Below, piece by piece: positions 22,270 to 35,500 of a stretch of DNA of 64,000 nt. Below the pieces are notes generated by a model. That model searched no databases. It saw only the letters and a program-made list of their open reading frames with translations, and had not been told where the DNA came from. The stretch is from Thereva unica. Taxonomy: Eukaryota; Arthropoda; Insecta; Diptera; Therevidae. The position numbers were made by a program, and so were the translations under genes. Numbering within the stretch: position 1 is the stretch's first letter; each line of letters starts with the position of its first letter. The stretch is taken from assembly GCA_949987705.1 (NCBI GenBank), contig OX465282.1, positions 60,819,922 through 60,883,921 on the forward strand. Direction: 5' to 3'.

Positions 22270-22694
22270 GAAGAGGAAACCCTGAATAGTGATAGTTGGA
22301 CAGTATGAAGAGATCTCGTTAGCCGTCAGGTTTTTGCCAGCCTAAGTTTGTCAGTTTAAGGTTAAGTTAATATTCAGTTTGTGATTTTTATTTGCGAAAA
22401 ATACCTACTGGATAAGATCCATAGTTCAGAAAAATAGAAAGTTTTATACTCAGTAATTCTGATTAAAAAAATTTGATTCATTTAAAAAAAATACTGATTT
22501 TTATTATATCCTTCAATAGTATTTGTTATGTATAATTTTTATTAAAAAAATAAATAAAAAAAATCATATTTAACTTAACAGTCCGACACCCCCCCCCCCC
22601 CCCCCCCCACAAGTTCACGTCCCGCATTACAAATAAAAAAATATGGTCACCTTAAATTATTTGAAAACATTTGCAATATATAATTTTTTTAATA

Positions 22695-22782
22695 ATTTAT
22701 TTCCTTACATTTCCAAAGATACAACATACAAAAAAATCTATAAAATCTTATTTCCTTACATTTCCAAAGATACAACATACTT
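22695..22782 (+). repeat. Short tandem direct repeat
   Basis: TATTTCCTTACATTTCCAAA followed by GATACAACATAC occurs twice about 52 bp apart. Confidence 0.7.
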
Positions 22783-22789
22783 CAAAAAT

Positions 22790-23292
22790 TGAATAGTAAA
22801 ACGGAAATGCGTTTTTCATACAAATGACATTTAAATTGCAACTTGGCACAGGCCCTAAGTTGGTACAGGAAAAAGTTGCACGCGGAAACTACAGGAACGA
22901 CATAATAAATATTATTTTAAAATATAAAGTGTAATTGCATTAGCATTTCTGTAACATTCTCTAACGTTGCACTTATGATTTAAAATTACATTTTTACTAG
23001 AATTTTTCAAATAATATATCACATGTAACTGCCCTATCCTCTCGTAACTTCCGGACGGATAAACTGGGCTTTTCACCAACGAGAAAAAATCCCACTATAT
23101 TTTCTTCCGGCGAATTCAATTGTTTCTGGCATGGCGAAATTTAATGCATTTATTTGTCAAATTGTTTTCACGTCATTTTGTGTGTAGAAAAAAAGAGAAA
23201 GGTTCCTAGAAATATAAAAAATTATTTAATGATTTGCTCCCTCGCATATCAAAATTACTTTATTTAACATTTTATACAATTGATATTGTATA
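22790..23292 (+). promoter_or_regulatory. Probable 5' flank/promoter of the RNF146-like gene
   Basis: This is the non-repetitive stretch before the start codon. It contains an ACTTCCGG (ETS-type) word at about 23046 and no clear TATA box at a fixed distance. The assignment rests only on position, and the transcription start is not visible. Confidence 0.35.
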
Positions 23293-23523
23293 ATGGCAGA
23301 ACAAGATGATGATGTTATTTTTGTTGAAACAAATGACGATATAATAGAAATAGTTGACGAGCCATCAAAAACCGAAAAAGGTATAAAAACAATATTTATC
23401 ATCTATGCTGAAAAAAACAGTACATTTTAATTAGATCCAATGGAATGTCCAATTTGTCTTCAAACGTGTATTCATCCAGCGAGGCTCCCTTGTGGTCACA
23501 TATTTTGTTTTCTTTGTGTTAAA
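23293..23523 (+). CDS. RNF146: RNF146-like, exons 1-2 with 54-bp intron
   Basis: Exon 1 (23293-23380) starts at the first ATG of the acidic N-terminus and ends in phase 1 before GTATAA. Exon 2 (23435-23523) follows TTTTAATTAG and carries the first half of the RING (two CxxC pairs and the Cys-Gly-His core), ending at GTAAGT. The exon 2 donor opens the 25-kb intron. Confidence 0.88.
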
Positions 23524-26500
23524 GTAAGTAAATTTGTTTAAAGAAAAGATGAAAAAGTGAAAGGTTGCTCCAAAATGATAGGGAATTGATTTCGAGATTT
23601 TATCATTTACAAAAGTTCATGAACGTGGGTTTCGTAATTCAATAATTCGCTCTTCTTTAAGTTAATTTGTATTGTTGGTGTTCATTTGAGTATAATAACT
23701 CATTAATATTCAAATATCCCGTATTATAAAATCAGCATAGTTTTTGTTTCATATAACAGAAATACTTAATAGATAAATAAACTATCTAAATCTTATAATT
23801 TACTCAATAATAGGAAAGTGGTTAAGGTGTCAGAGTCGAAGATAGTAAATCATTCCAACACTAGGGAAATAAACATAAAACAACAGCAATATGATTTGAA
23901 TAATTTTTCTTTGTCCATTCTATTGTTTTTAACATATAGAAAATACTTTCCATATTCTGAATTTATTACACCATTCATTTTTCCTCTCTTCTCTTCTCTA
24001 TTCTTTTCTCTTCATTTTTGGTTCCCTTTATGTATAGCAATATATAATCGAAAAAAACCTCGGATTCCAGGTAAGTCTCATTATTGAGTAAGGATTAAGT
24101 AAGCTATTTTCTGAAACTAGGAAAAGATTCTTTAGAACCAAGTCATGCATTAAGATTATACATATGTACGTATGTACATATATAATTTTTCAATAAAAAT
24201 GTAGAAACTGCATGAGAATTACGGATTTGTGGCGAATTCTAATGAAACCACTCTCGCAGGATAAAATACTCAAATCATTTAATTTGCTGGGTCCCAAAAA
24301 ATATCGTAAATAATTTTTTATCCTTTTCAGTTTTGAAAGGAACTTTCGCCAGTGCAATTTGTAGTTCAAAAATCTGATAAGCTACAGCCACGTGAGGAAG
24401 TGAAGACTCAATTTTCGAGTCACTTATTGTCTTTAAACTGTTCCGCAGTAGATACATTTTCTTTATTTTCCAATAAATATGCGTGTTGAAATCAAGTTGT
24501 AAATTGGCCAGAAACCCAAATTTTGAATAAATGTCAAAGACACACTTCCATATTTGTATAATAGCAAATATGTCTTTATGCGGAATTCGTTATTGGCATC
24601 AAATCAACTTACGACGTATTTTCCCTTTGCGTATTCGTTTGTAGATTCTGTGACGTTATTCTTTATTACCACTATCGAAGGATCCAGAGGCTAAGCGAAT
24701 CTGCGTATTTGAATCGTCGAATCAAATAATTGGAGTTTAAATGGATTCAAACGTAATCGAAAAGCAACCTGCAATTTATATTTTTCATAACATTTTACTG
24801 CTGTTTCGCTCTGTCATTAAGAAGATCTTTATTTGCAATTCTATTATATTAATTAGGTACTACCTACAGCACGAAGAAGGCACAATAATAAAAATAACAT
24901 TACCTGAAAATGCAACATTACGAATGTTGGATTGAATCGGATCGATCCTAATTAAACTCCATATGGCCCGGCTATATTTTTGAAAATGTGTAACCGTTAC
25001 TATTGCTGAACAACTTGTAGTCAGGCATGTATTCGCAATGTTTTGGCTACAGTGTTGCCCGAAAATTTCACGCGTACAAGTATGACAATGGTTGAAAGGG
25101 AAGAAGTGTTTGTAAGTGCAGCATACATTGTTTGCTTATTAAAAAACGAGAGGAATGTGGATTCGACCTTACCTAAATAAAACAGAGGCACATAATAAAA
25201 TAAGCGATGAGTTAATTCTAGATATGTAGTTACTTGTTCATAAATTTCACTAGAATGACGAAGGGTGACTTTAAATATTTCATCCACCACCATAAGCCTT
25301 AACAGTGGTGAGAGGAATTAATCCTGCAGTATGCAAGTTAGAGAAATGGTTGAATATCAGAGATCAGCTAGTGTTGAATATCAGAGTTCTCAGAATGCGG
25401 AAGATCCACTAACTTAAACCATTGTAGCTACCGTGATGGCCTATTTGAAAGCGCTACTTCACCTGGTACAGTGTCAAACTATTTTCCTTCACAATATGCG
25501 TGCGTTGACATAAAATTTATAAGGTACATAACTAACATGTGTTCTAGGATCTTAAGGATAAAGTATGACGAGCTTATCAGCATACAATCATTTACGATGT
25601 CGAACTGGAATAATTTACCCAATTATAAATTGAAGAAAAAATGCAACTTATTGCTGGAACACGGCATGGCCTCAGTCAAGGGGATATTCTCGAACTCTGC
25701 GCGTATTTGGGTGCGACTTGGTTCGCCGGATGCTGTGGGTTCATGCATACCGAGTCCAAACAAAGTACACTGCTACACCGCCCAGAGCTATGTCATTTTT
25801 AGAGCATACTACATACTCCTAGTCAAAACAAAAATTAAATAGCCAGCAATGTTTAAATATTTTCGCTCTATGATATCAAAAGCAAGGCCAGTAGTTGCAA
25901 TATGGCACAAGTCCACCCAATTACTGGCTTACGCAGACGACATTGACACCATTGGAAGAACAACAACAGCTATACAAGAAGCTTTTACTCAGATTGGCCA
26001 CATGGTGGCCTCGTCTGGAAGAACACCTAACATTGGTCCCACGATCAAGGAGCGGAACACGAGTTTGACGTGGTAAAATCATTTACCTACCTTGGGTCAA
26101 TAGTAGCAGCCGACAATAGCATGGAACCAGAAATACGCGCACGACTGCTAAAAGCCAACAAAGTCTACTATAGTCTGTCAAGGCTCTTTAAATCCAAGTA
26201 TCTAACCATAACGTCTAAACTTTTTTTCGACTGTTAACCGTCAACGTGAGTAGACGCGCTTCCCGCATTTTTCACTTTTTGGTCTTGTTTCTGTTATTGT
26301 TTCTGTGCAATTTATAATTCAAACCCCTATATAAACAAATACCCGGTTTTTCATTCTGTGCCAGTGTCAAGTGACTATAGTGTTTTCCTTCAGGATCTGT
26401 GCTAGTTTCATGCATATTTAACGGACTTTCGTGTCATAATTAATTTGGACTTTCAAAATATTAAGCAATTACTCAATATGTATAAATGCATGAGTGCGAC

Positions 26501-29500
26501 TTGTTATGCAGCCGATGCTGTTTCTGCTGACGAAGGCGAATGGATTGCATGTAACGGAATTTGCGATAACTTTTTTCATATATCATGCATCGGACTTACA
26601 CGCACTACCACCCGACATATTAAAGAAATTAAGAAAGCTTTCAAGTTCTTTTGCCCTGAGTGTAAGTCCATTAATCTTCCGCATTTGTTATTGGCAATTA
26701 AATCTAATAACAGCAATGTAATGAGCTTGACTGAAGCTGTAAATAACATGAAAGAAGATTTTGAAGCTTACAAAGTCAAAGCCAATAATGCAGAAAAAAA
26801 ATCACAACTCTTGCTGGAAAACATCGACGAGCTTTCATGTGCTATAGATCGTATTGACAACAATTGTCGGAATTACTTAAAAAATTATGAATCGGTTAAG
26901 TTGAAGCTTGACAACTTATCCACCCCGGCGGATAATGCAGCAACTAAAAATGAATTAATGGATGAGTTAAAAAATATTATAAGGCTGGAAAGCCTTTCTA
27001 TAAAAACATCCATAAAAAAACTTAATGAAAAGAACTCAGAAGGTAGCTCCTGCGATCACGACTACAGCGAAGTATTTCGTGTAGCTTCAGATTGCCTTGA
27101 CAAGCTTTCTTTATTCGATGACAAAGTGTTACAGCTTAATGACCACTTAAGAAACCAGTTTAATTATGTCGAATCTGAGCTAGATAGTTTAAAATCCCTG
27201 GTTGTCGAAATTAAAACATCGACTCATAATAGGTCCATCGAAAATCCTATTTGGGATAAGGAGGCAATTCCATTCTCGGATGAACTGGTACGAGATCAAC
27301 TACCCAAGGATACTACCACAATTACCACCGACTGCAGCTTTACGGGAAATTTCGCCCTCGGTGCACCCAATCTGCACACACAAACCTTATCGGTTTCATC
27401 GAAGCCATCGCATTCCTTACCACCTCTGTACCTTCCCGAACAAAACATTAGTAAATTTGGTACAACGTGGTCATTGGATGAATGGAATTGCAGGCTGAAA
27501 AAGTTAAGTGCGAAAAACACCGTGAATGTCAAGTCGAAAAATGAGCCGAAACAGCAACCTAATAAATCGAGGCGGAGTATTGTAATTAACACTCCCAACA
27601 CCATGGTACCTCCAAATCAGAGATCAGCTTACCTCCTCAACGGCGCACCGTTCCAAGCAAATCCGTCTTGGGTTAGGAATATGTTCCAGACCGAGTTCTC
27701 TATTAAGCTCCTTGGCTGTGAACTCGTCTCGCAAATAAACAATAAGGACAACTTACGGAGCTTCAAAATAACAATGGCCACTAAATATGAATGGCTATTT
27801 CTCAACTCTGCCTCGGATGTTTTCAAATGGAATGCTTTAACGCTCCGCCGCTGGAATGATAGATTAAGTAATAAATTTAAGGTAGTTAAAACTAGGATTA
27901 ATAACACTATTAGCTCCAAAAATAAAAATATTAACATACTAACAAAGCATGAAAAATCCTCTAATATCCACAGTAACATTAACTCTAAAATCATCAAAAC
28001 CAATACTAACAGCATTCCCACCCTGTCGTCTCTGCACAAACAAATAATAGCGATTTATACCCAAATTTTTCTCGTAGCCATATTATCATTGGCGGCCGTT
28101 CTTATTCCGATGTTACCGAGATTCCGATAAACAATCAACCTCCCCTTAACCCTCCACAACCTCATACTCCTACGGTTGTGGCAGAAACACCAATGTTGGC
28201 GAGCTCTTCCATCACTGCAACCAAACCAAACTTCTTGGACCCTCTACAGCCTCCGAACGTCAAAAACACCTTAATTTCGGCAGACTCAACCGAGGGTCGG
28301 TACCTATTATCTCGTCTCAGAGATCATAGGATTTATGATAATGTAAGGCACTTTCTTGCTTATATGCACAACAAACCTGACTCTACCTGTGTAAATGGTA
28401 AGACCAGGACCAGCCTCATTATTTCGATCCAACAAGAAGGTCTCCCCATCGATCGGAATACCCTGCTTAAGCTCTACACTGTTTATCATGAGCAATACCA
28501 GATCTCTTCTGAGCAAGTAAGGAAGGATCTCGCCACCTACGCCTCACATATGAGATCGCTACATGTGTCTCAATTGCAGAGGAGCCGGGACGAAATGGCT
28601 AGATATTATCGTCCGTAACTAGTCACTTCTCCGACAAAAACTCACATCTCAACTACCCCTGACCCAACTGAGAACATAAGGCTCTTTTACCACAATTGCA
28701 GTGGTATGAGAGGCAAACTTAATAACCTTTTCATTGACGCTAAATCTTGCAATTTTAATGTACTCGTAATCACAGAAACGTGGTTAAATGAAACTTTTGT
28801 AAACCAGGAGATCTTAGACTCCACCTGGACGATATACAGATGCGATAGAGACTACAACTCTACCAGTCTCTCAAGAGGTGGAGGTGTTCTTATAGCGGTC
28901 AAGGACCCCCTGAATAGTGAACTAATCGCAACTAAAAATTCGAATTCCTTTGAACATGTTTTCGTGCGAGTTGAATCGGGCCGGAAACACATATTTTTCG
29001 GCACTTTTTACATACCCCCTAACTCTGACGAATCTAAATATGATGAATTACTTCATATATTAGATGATATTAACGAATCTCTCTCCAGTTGCGACGACAT
29101 ATTTATTTTAGGAGACTTTAATCGCCCTAATATATCTTTTATCCCCGACGAGGAAGAAAATTGTTTACTTCCGATTAACGTCACAAATGCTATCGATATA
29201 AAGTTTATCGACTCCTTTTATGGAAATGGTCTACACCAAATCATTAGAACTCCGAATTCTCGTGGTAATTGGTTAGATCTAATCTTCACTAACTCACCTG
29301 AGGAGCTGAACATCCTGCCTGCTCCGCCTGAGGAAAACCTTTTTACCAACTCTACTCACCATTCTGCATGGATCCTCGAACATAATACCGCAATATCTAA
29401 TCATCGTATATCATACAATAACTCAATCATTTATGATTATAAAAATGCAGACTCTAACAGCATTGCCTTCGAATTATCCCTAGTAGACTGGGAAAATAGG

Positions 29501-32500
29501 CTTTCTGGTAATGACATTGACGAAATGGTGTCTTGCTTCAACACTATAATATTCAACGTTATTGACAAACATGTGCCCAGAATTAAAAGAAGGGATAAAT
29601 TATCGGAACCATGGCTGGATAAGAATGTCCGTTCTCTTCGTAATCAGAGAAATAAATTGTATAAGCTGATTAGAAATAACCCCCATGCAAATGATGAACT
29701 GAAATTAGAATACACTAGGCTAGCCTCAGAGTTCAGTCTTAGGTCACGTGAGGCCTATACTACATATCTTAACTCTGTTGGCGATAGCATTATAAGAGAT
29801 CCCAAAAAATTCTTTCAGTTCGTTAATATGAAACGAAAGACCTTAGGCTATCCAACTACAATGACCAATGGCAGTAAACACTCCTCTTGCCCACAGGAAA
29901 TTTGTAACATGTTTGCTGACAGGTTTACCGAAGTCTTTTGTCCAAAATCTGATACAACACATACTGACGCAACACACACGCGCACTGTTACTTCAACTTT
30001 TATAGACAACATATCCCTATCCGTCGAAGACATCATGACAGGTTTAAACAATCTGGATATCAATAAAGGTCACGGTCCCGACAATCTGCCTCCTTGCTTT
30101 CTGCAGTGCTACTCAACTCAAATTCTATATCCCCTCCATCTTATTTTCAACAAATCCTTATCGTTAGGAAAATTTCCTATAACTTGGAAAAAATCCTACC
30201 TCATACCAATTCATAAAGCATCTAATAAGCATTCGGTGGACAACTACAGGGGCATCGCAATATTATCAGCAATTCCTAAACTCTTCGAAAAGCTTGTTTA
30301 CAACAAGATTGCCCAAACAATCGATCCGCTCCTCAATGACCAACAACATGGCTACAGAAAAGGGCGCTCGACAACTACTAACCTTATGACACTAACCTCC
30401 GAACTACTATGTGGTATGGTGAACGGTCATCAAATCGATGCTGTCTATACTGACTTCAGTAAGGCCTTTGACCGTGTCGACCACCATATCTTAATAACAA
30501 AACTACTAAAATTCGGAATATCTGGGCCTGTCCTAAGATGGATAGAATCATATCTTAACGGAAGAACACAGGCCGTTAGATTTCAAGGATTTCTGTCAAA
30601 AGAAATCGAAGTAACTTCCGGAGTCCCCCAGGGTAGTCATCTTGGCCCACTTTTATTTAATATATTCATCTCAGACCTGTCAGAAAAACTAAATAATATA
30701 CGACATCTCTTTTATGCCGATGACCTCAAAATATATAGTGTCATAAGGTCGAGTGATGACGTAACTCTCCTTCAGTCGAAACTGAATACGTTACATGACT
30801 GGTGCTCCACCAATAAACTGCAACTAAACACCAGTAAATGCCACGTAATTACCTTCTCTCGTAAAAAAAGCATACAGTTGCAATACTATTATCTCAACGG
30901 CAGGGTATTAGACCGCGTTGATCAAATTGTAGATTTGGGTATTGTCTTGGACAATAAATTAAATTTCAATTTGCACTACGATAATATTATTGCAAGAGCT
31001 AGCAAACTTCTAGGCTTTATAAAGAGAAGAGCCAAGGAATTTGACAACCCTCGAGTTACAAAAACCCTTTTCTGTTCGCTAGTCCGCCCGATTTTAGAAT
31101 ACGCATGCCCGATCTGGAATCCTATTTACCAGGTAAGCAGTAACAGGTTTGAGTCAACTCCGCCGTCGCCTGGTCCCAAGTCCAGGGTGTGAAAGGAGGA
31201 GGGTTGTCGACCTGCCGAATTGATCGTAAAAACTAGGCAAGAAACCGCATTTTTCAAAGCGGCACCGACAGCAGCGTATCCGTTGCGGGGCCGTCCCGCT
31301 CGGACCGCCAGCTAACGGATCAAAGAAGAAAGAAAAGAAAGAACAGGTTTGAGTCAGTGCAAAAGAAATTTCTACTCTTTGCTCTGAGAAATCTATACGA
31401 CTCGCGTGATTTTCATAGCCTACCACCCTACATGGACAGGCTCAAAGTGTTGGATCTCATGCCTCTGTTTAATAGGCGTAAGTTGCTTATATCATGCTTT
31501 ACTTTGGACGTCTTGAACGATAGGATCAATGTTCAGTTTCTGTCAGACAGGATTAAAGTTAACGACGATGTCCGTCAGAATAGGCATACGAAAATGCTTA
31601 GGGAATATTCTCATCGGACCGAGTATGGAAAGAACGAGCCCGTCAACAGATGTTGTATGATTTTCAATGGCCACAGTTCCTGCTTCTCCCCTGGAATGAG
31701 CAAATTATCCTTCAAGAAAAAATGGATATCCTTCCTGTCATCCGAATTATCCTGAACTAACACTATAACTAATGTACCATAAGTTATTAAGATATACCTG
31801 TGATAAATTGTTAAATGCAAATGTACTTCTAGCGATTGTATGTATATATTTATAAGTTACTTCCCTGTGTAATATAGTTTAAGCAAGCCTTGTTTGGCGT
31901 AAATAAATAAATAAATAAACTTTTACTATATAAGACGATGGTCTTACCGGTTCTCACATATGCATCCGACGTGGGTGCTTAGCAAAAAGCACTCAAACCT
32001 CTTGGCCGTTTTCGAGAGGAAAATACTTCGGAGGATTGTTGGCCCCGTATGTGAGGAAGGACGATTCCGGAGACTATCTACGAGCGCTATCGCGACATAG
32101 ATGTTGTGAAGAAAATAAAGCTCGGTAGGCTCCGGTGGGCAGGGCATCTTGCTCGTATGAGTGAAGATGAGCCTGCTCGGAAAGTTCTCTGCGGTAAGGC
32201 CTTTGGGGTGCGACAGCGAGGGAGGCCCAATCTTCGCTGGAAGGATGGCGTAGACCAGGACGCTCAGAGCTTAGAGATGCCAAACTGGATGACATCGGCT
32301 CAGAATCGGGACCGGTGGAGAGAACAGTTGCGCGAGGCCAGGACCGGATCCCGGTTGTAGAGCCGTTAAATAAGAAGAAGAAACAAATACGGTTTCGATG
32401 TCACGGTCTATGCAAAAGATCTTACCATTATCGTCCCTGGGAAGTTTAACTTGTCCATTACAGAGGTCATAAGAACAGCACTGCGTGAAGTGTAAAGATG

Positions 32501-35500
32501 GTGTACCATGGGGGGCCTATTAATCAACCCAAATAAGATGTACAGTCCCTTGCCATATTATTAGACTCATGCTTAAAAATGAAGTTTTTCTGGCTCTCGT
32601 TCTGGCTTACGTTTGGCTCTCAGATCTTCACCGAGGTCTATTTTTTGTTTTATTCGTTTGACAGAACTTTGAGAAACTCCAACAATCCGCGCTATTTGGT
32701 ATTGCGACATGTTTCGTGCTTCCAGCATACCGGAAATTCGACCAACTGTTATTGGCGACAAATCAGACACTTTTCCCATTCTGAAATTGTTTTTTTAACA
32801 TAATATGGCCTCAAAACGTGTAAATATATACTTTGACATGTTGTTTTGTCAACAATAAACTCACCTTATGAAATGGAAAAGAGTTTTACAAGAGAAAACG
32901 CTATTGAAACACGTTAAATTGTTGAATTGCACTATCAAACTGAAACTCTGTTTTTTAGGTTACATGTCATTTTCGCGAAAATCGCTGTGAGTCATCGATT
33001 ACCAACATGATCAGTGTTGCCAAAACGATAAAAGTGCCCGCGATATTCAAAAACCCAAGTTCTACCAACATATCTACAAAAAGTTCATATTAACAACAAG
33101 AAATATCAAGTAAAAGTAGATTTGCAGCATGAGTCTAATAATATGGCAAGGGACTGTAATAAGTTTTATTCAAGTATCCACTCAGTTTCTGTTCTAATAA
33201 TTTAAAGTACAGTGTTTTTGGTTACGTCACAATTTGGATTCTCACTACTACTATGAAATACACTTGGGGAATTTGGATTGTCATATCACGTATGTATACA
33301 CTGTACACAGAATCAATTTTAAAAACATAGCCACACAAATATTGTGATATTAAAAATTATTTTGAATATTTGTGAGAGTATTAGTTAGGAGCTTATTCAA
33401 AAAGGAAGTCTCCTATAATAAGTTATCTAATTAAAACCGTTATGTAATTATTTAATGTGACATAATAAAAAATATAAAAATCTTAAACTATTAAATATAA
33501 TAATAAATAAGTATTAAATAAACATATTAAATAAAAGAATAACATTAAAATAAAATATGTGCAGTAAAAGTTTTTATTGGCAATATATATATATATATCC
33601 CTTATATATTGCTATGAAATGAGGGAAGACGGCAAAAATTAGTCCGACCCCATTTCATATTGGTGACCCCGACATTGGAAGAACAAAGAAATTTTTCAAA
33701 AAAAAAAGAAAAAAGAAGAATCAAAAATTTTTATGAAAGAAAATTTATCAAGAAAGAAGTTATGAAGAAAATTTTAAAAATTTTACGAAGAAAGGAAGAA
33801 GATTCAAGAAAGAAATCCATTTGTTGAAAATTTTTAAGAAGAGGTTCATTTTTATTGAGGAGATCAAGTATTTATTTTAATTAAATATTTTTCTTTAATT
33901 TTAAAATTTAAATTGTACAGAATTTCTTACACTAAAGAAAAGAACATTACACGTACATAATTTAGTAGTGGTGACAATTCAATTTATTTCCTTTTGCAAA
34001 TATTTTTCCTCAATCTTTTTTTCAGGAAGTGAGAACTTGAATAAAATTTTCGGGAGTTTATTTAAGTTTGAGTGTTAATCGACTCTTTTCGCGAACGTCC
34101 ACGGTTGTTATTTTAAAGTATCGCGAAGTTTTTAAGTAAAGTCAAAATTTTATTGAACTTCTTTTTACGTGAGTTTTATTTAAAAAAAATTGTGATTAAT
34201 ATGAGTGTCCAAGGTGGTGATAGTGAGAGAATGCACGTTGATAGTGAGAATATCAGTGCATCGGCTGTTAATCTACCAACTTTCTGGTCTCCATGCCCAG
34301 AAGCATGGTTTATTTTAACAGAAAGCCAATTTAACTCGAAAGGAATTAGACTGGATGAGACTAAATTCAAACATGTGATACAAGCTCTTCCTTTAGAAAT
34401 CATAATGAATATATTGGACTTCATTCAAAACCCACCATCGGAGAATAAATACCAAGCATTAAAAACAACATTAATTCAAAGATTTACAGAGTCTGAAGAG
34501 AAAAAGTTGGAACAATTATTATGCAATTCTGAGATGGGAGATCGAAAACCATCGGAATTTTATAGATCAATGGAGATACTTGCGGGAACATCTTCGAATT
34601 TAGGAAAGGACCTGATTAGAAAACTTTGGATGCGAAAATTACCGCCTAGTATTAACATCGCATTGATGTCCTCTGGCAAACAAAACATTCAAGATATTCT
34701 AATTTTAGCAGATAAAATTTTCGAATGTTCCAGATTTCAGTATACTTCATCCATCAATGATTGTTCTTCAAATCCTTTTGTAAACCAAAAATGTATTAAT
34801 ATAAATAACATTGATTATGCTAAGAAGGTTAATGATTTAGAATATAAAATCGAAAATTTAACAGATTTAATTAAGAAACTTACATTTAATAGGAATAATG
34901 AGTTTCATCATAGGTCAAGGTCTAGAAGTAGAAGCCGTGATAGATCTAAATACAATAATAATAATAATAATAATAAAAAACCATTTTGTTGGTTTCATTT
35001 TAAATTCGGCGACAAAGCTAAAAGATGTATTAAACCTTGCAACTATAATAATCAAAAAAACTAAATATCCCTTCAGCGTGTTTTAAAAATAATACTCCAA
35101 AAAAATCTAATAGACTTTTTATTTACGATAAAGAAAATAAACTTAAGTTTTTAATTGATACAGGAGCTGAATTATCAGTAATACCGAATTCATATTGTGG
35201 CAAATGTAAGAGAAATCCAAATTTAATTCTTACGGCAGCTAACGGATCAATTATCCATACTTACGGAACAAAACTTCTTAAGATAGACTTTGGATTAAGA
35301 CGAGATTTAACTTTTCCGTTGATTATAGCAAGCGTCGACAAACTTATTATTGGCGCAGATTTTCTTTCTGGATTCAATTTGTTGGTTGATCTTAAAAATA
35401 AGAGAATAATAGATGGTAACACCGAGTTAACAGTTAATGGAATCATGATTAAAACAGATTCTCCTTCACCCAGGCATTGTTCCTTTGATAGTGAATATGG

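Larger units (their letters stand above)
20191..22651. mobile_element. TTAA-flanked DNA transposon candidate with GGTGACCATA termini
   Basis: The left end GGTGACCATACGTCCCGG is mirrored on the right by CGTCCCGC...TATGGTCACC. TTAA lies immediately outside both ends (20187-20190 and 22652-22655). The left end repeats the word TCCCGGAT several times. No transposase is recognisable. It contains a hAT-like MITE copy (21911-22184), a hairpin (22186-22269) and a run of 20 C (22589-22608). Confidence 0.55.
26225..31915 (+). mobile_element. Jockey/CR1-group non-LTR retrotransposon, nearly full length
   Basis: A 5.7-kb insertion flanked by TAAACTTTT on both sides (26216-26224 and 31916-31924). It ends in an (AAAT)n tail (31900-31915). 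It contains a 5' UTR, ORF1 with a PHD-type finger, ORF2 with endonuclease and RT, and a 185-bp retroposon insertion in ORF2. Excising it restores the open frame of the RTE-like host element at the junction ([18 protein letters not shown] across it). It inserted in the + orientation within RNF146 intron 2. Confidence 0.85.

Noticed and set aside
22589..22608. Functional G-quadruplex or telomere-like tract
   Set aside because: A single run of 20 C; without repeated runs it is best seen as a homopolymer, possibly length-unstable in sequencing.
26478..26660. Host PHD-finger gene
   Set aside because: The finger is the N-terminus of the ORF1 of a complete non-LTR element with target duplication.
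27296..27604. Open frames on the - strand opposite ORF1 (27296-27604, 27629-28039)
   Set aside because: Shadows of the retrotransposon ORF1.
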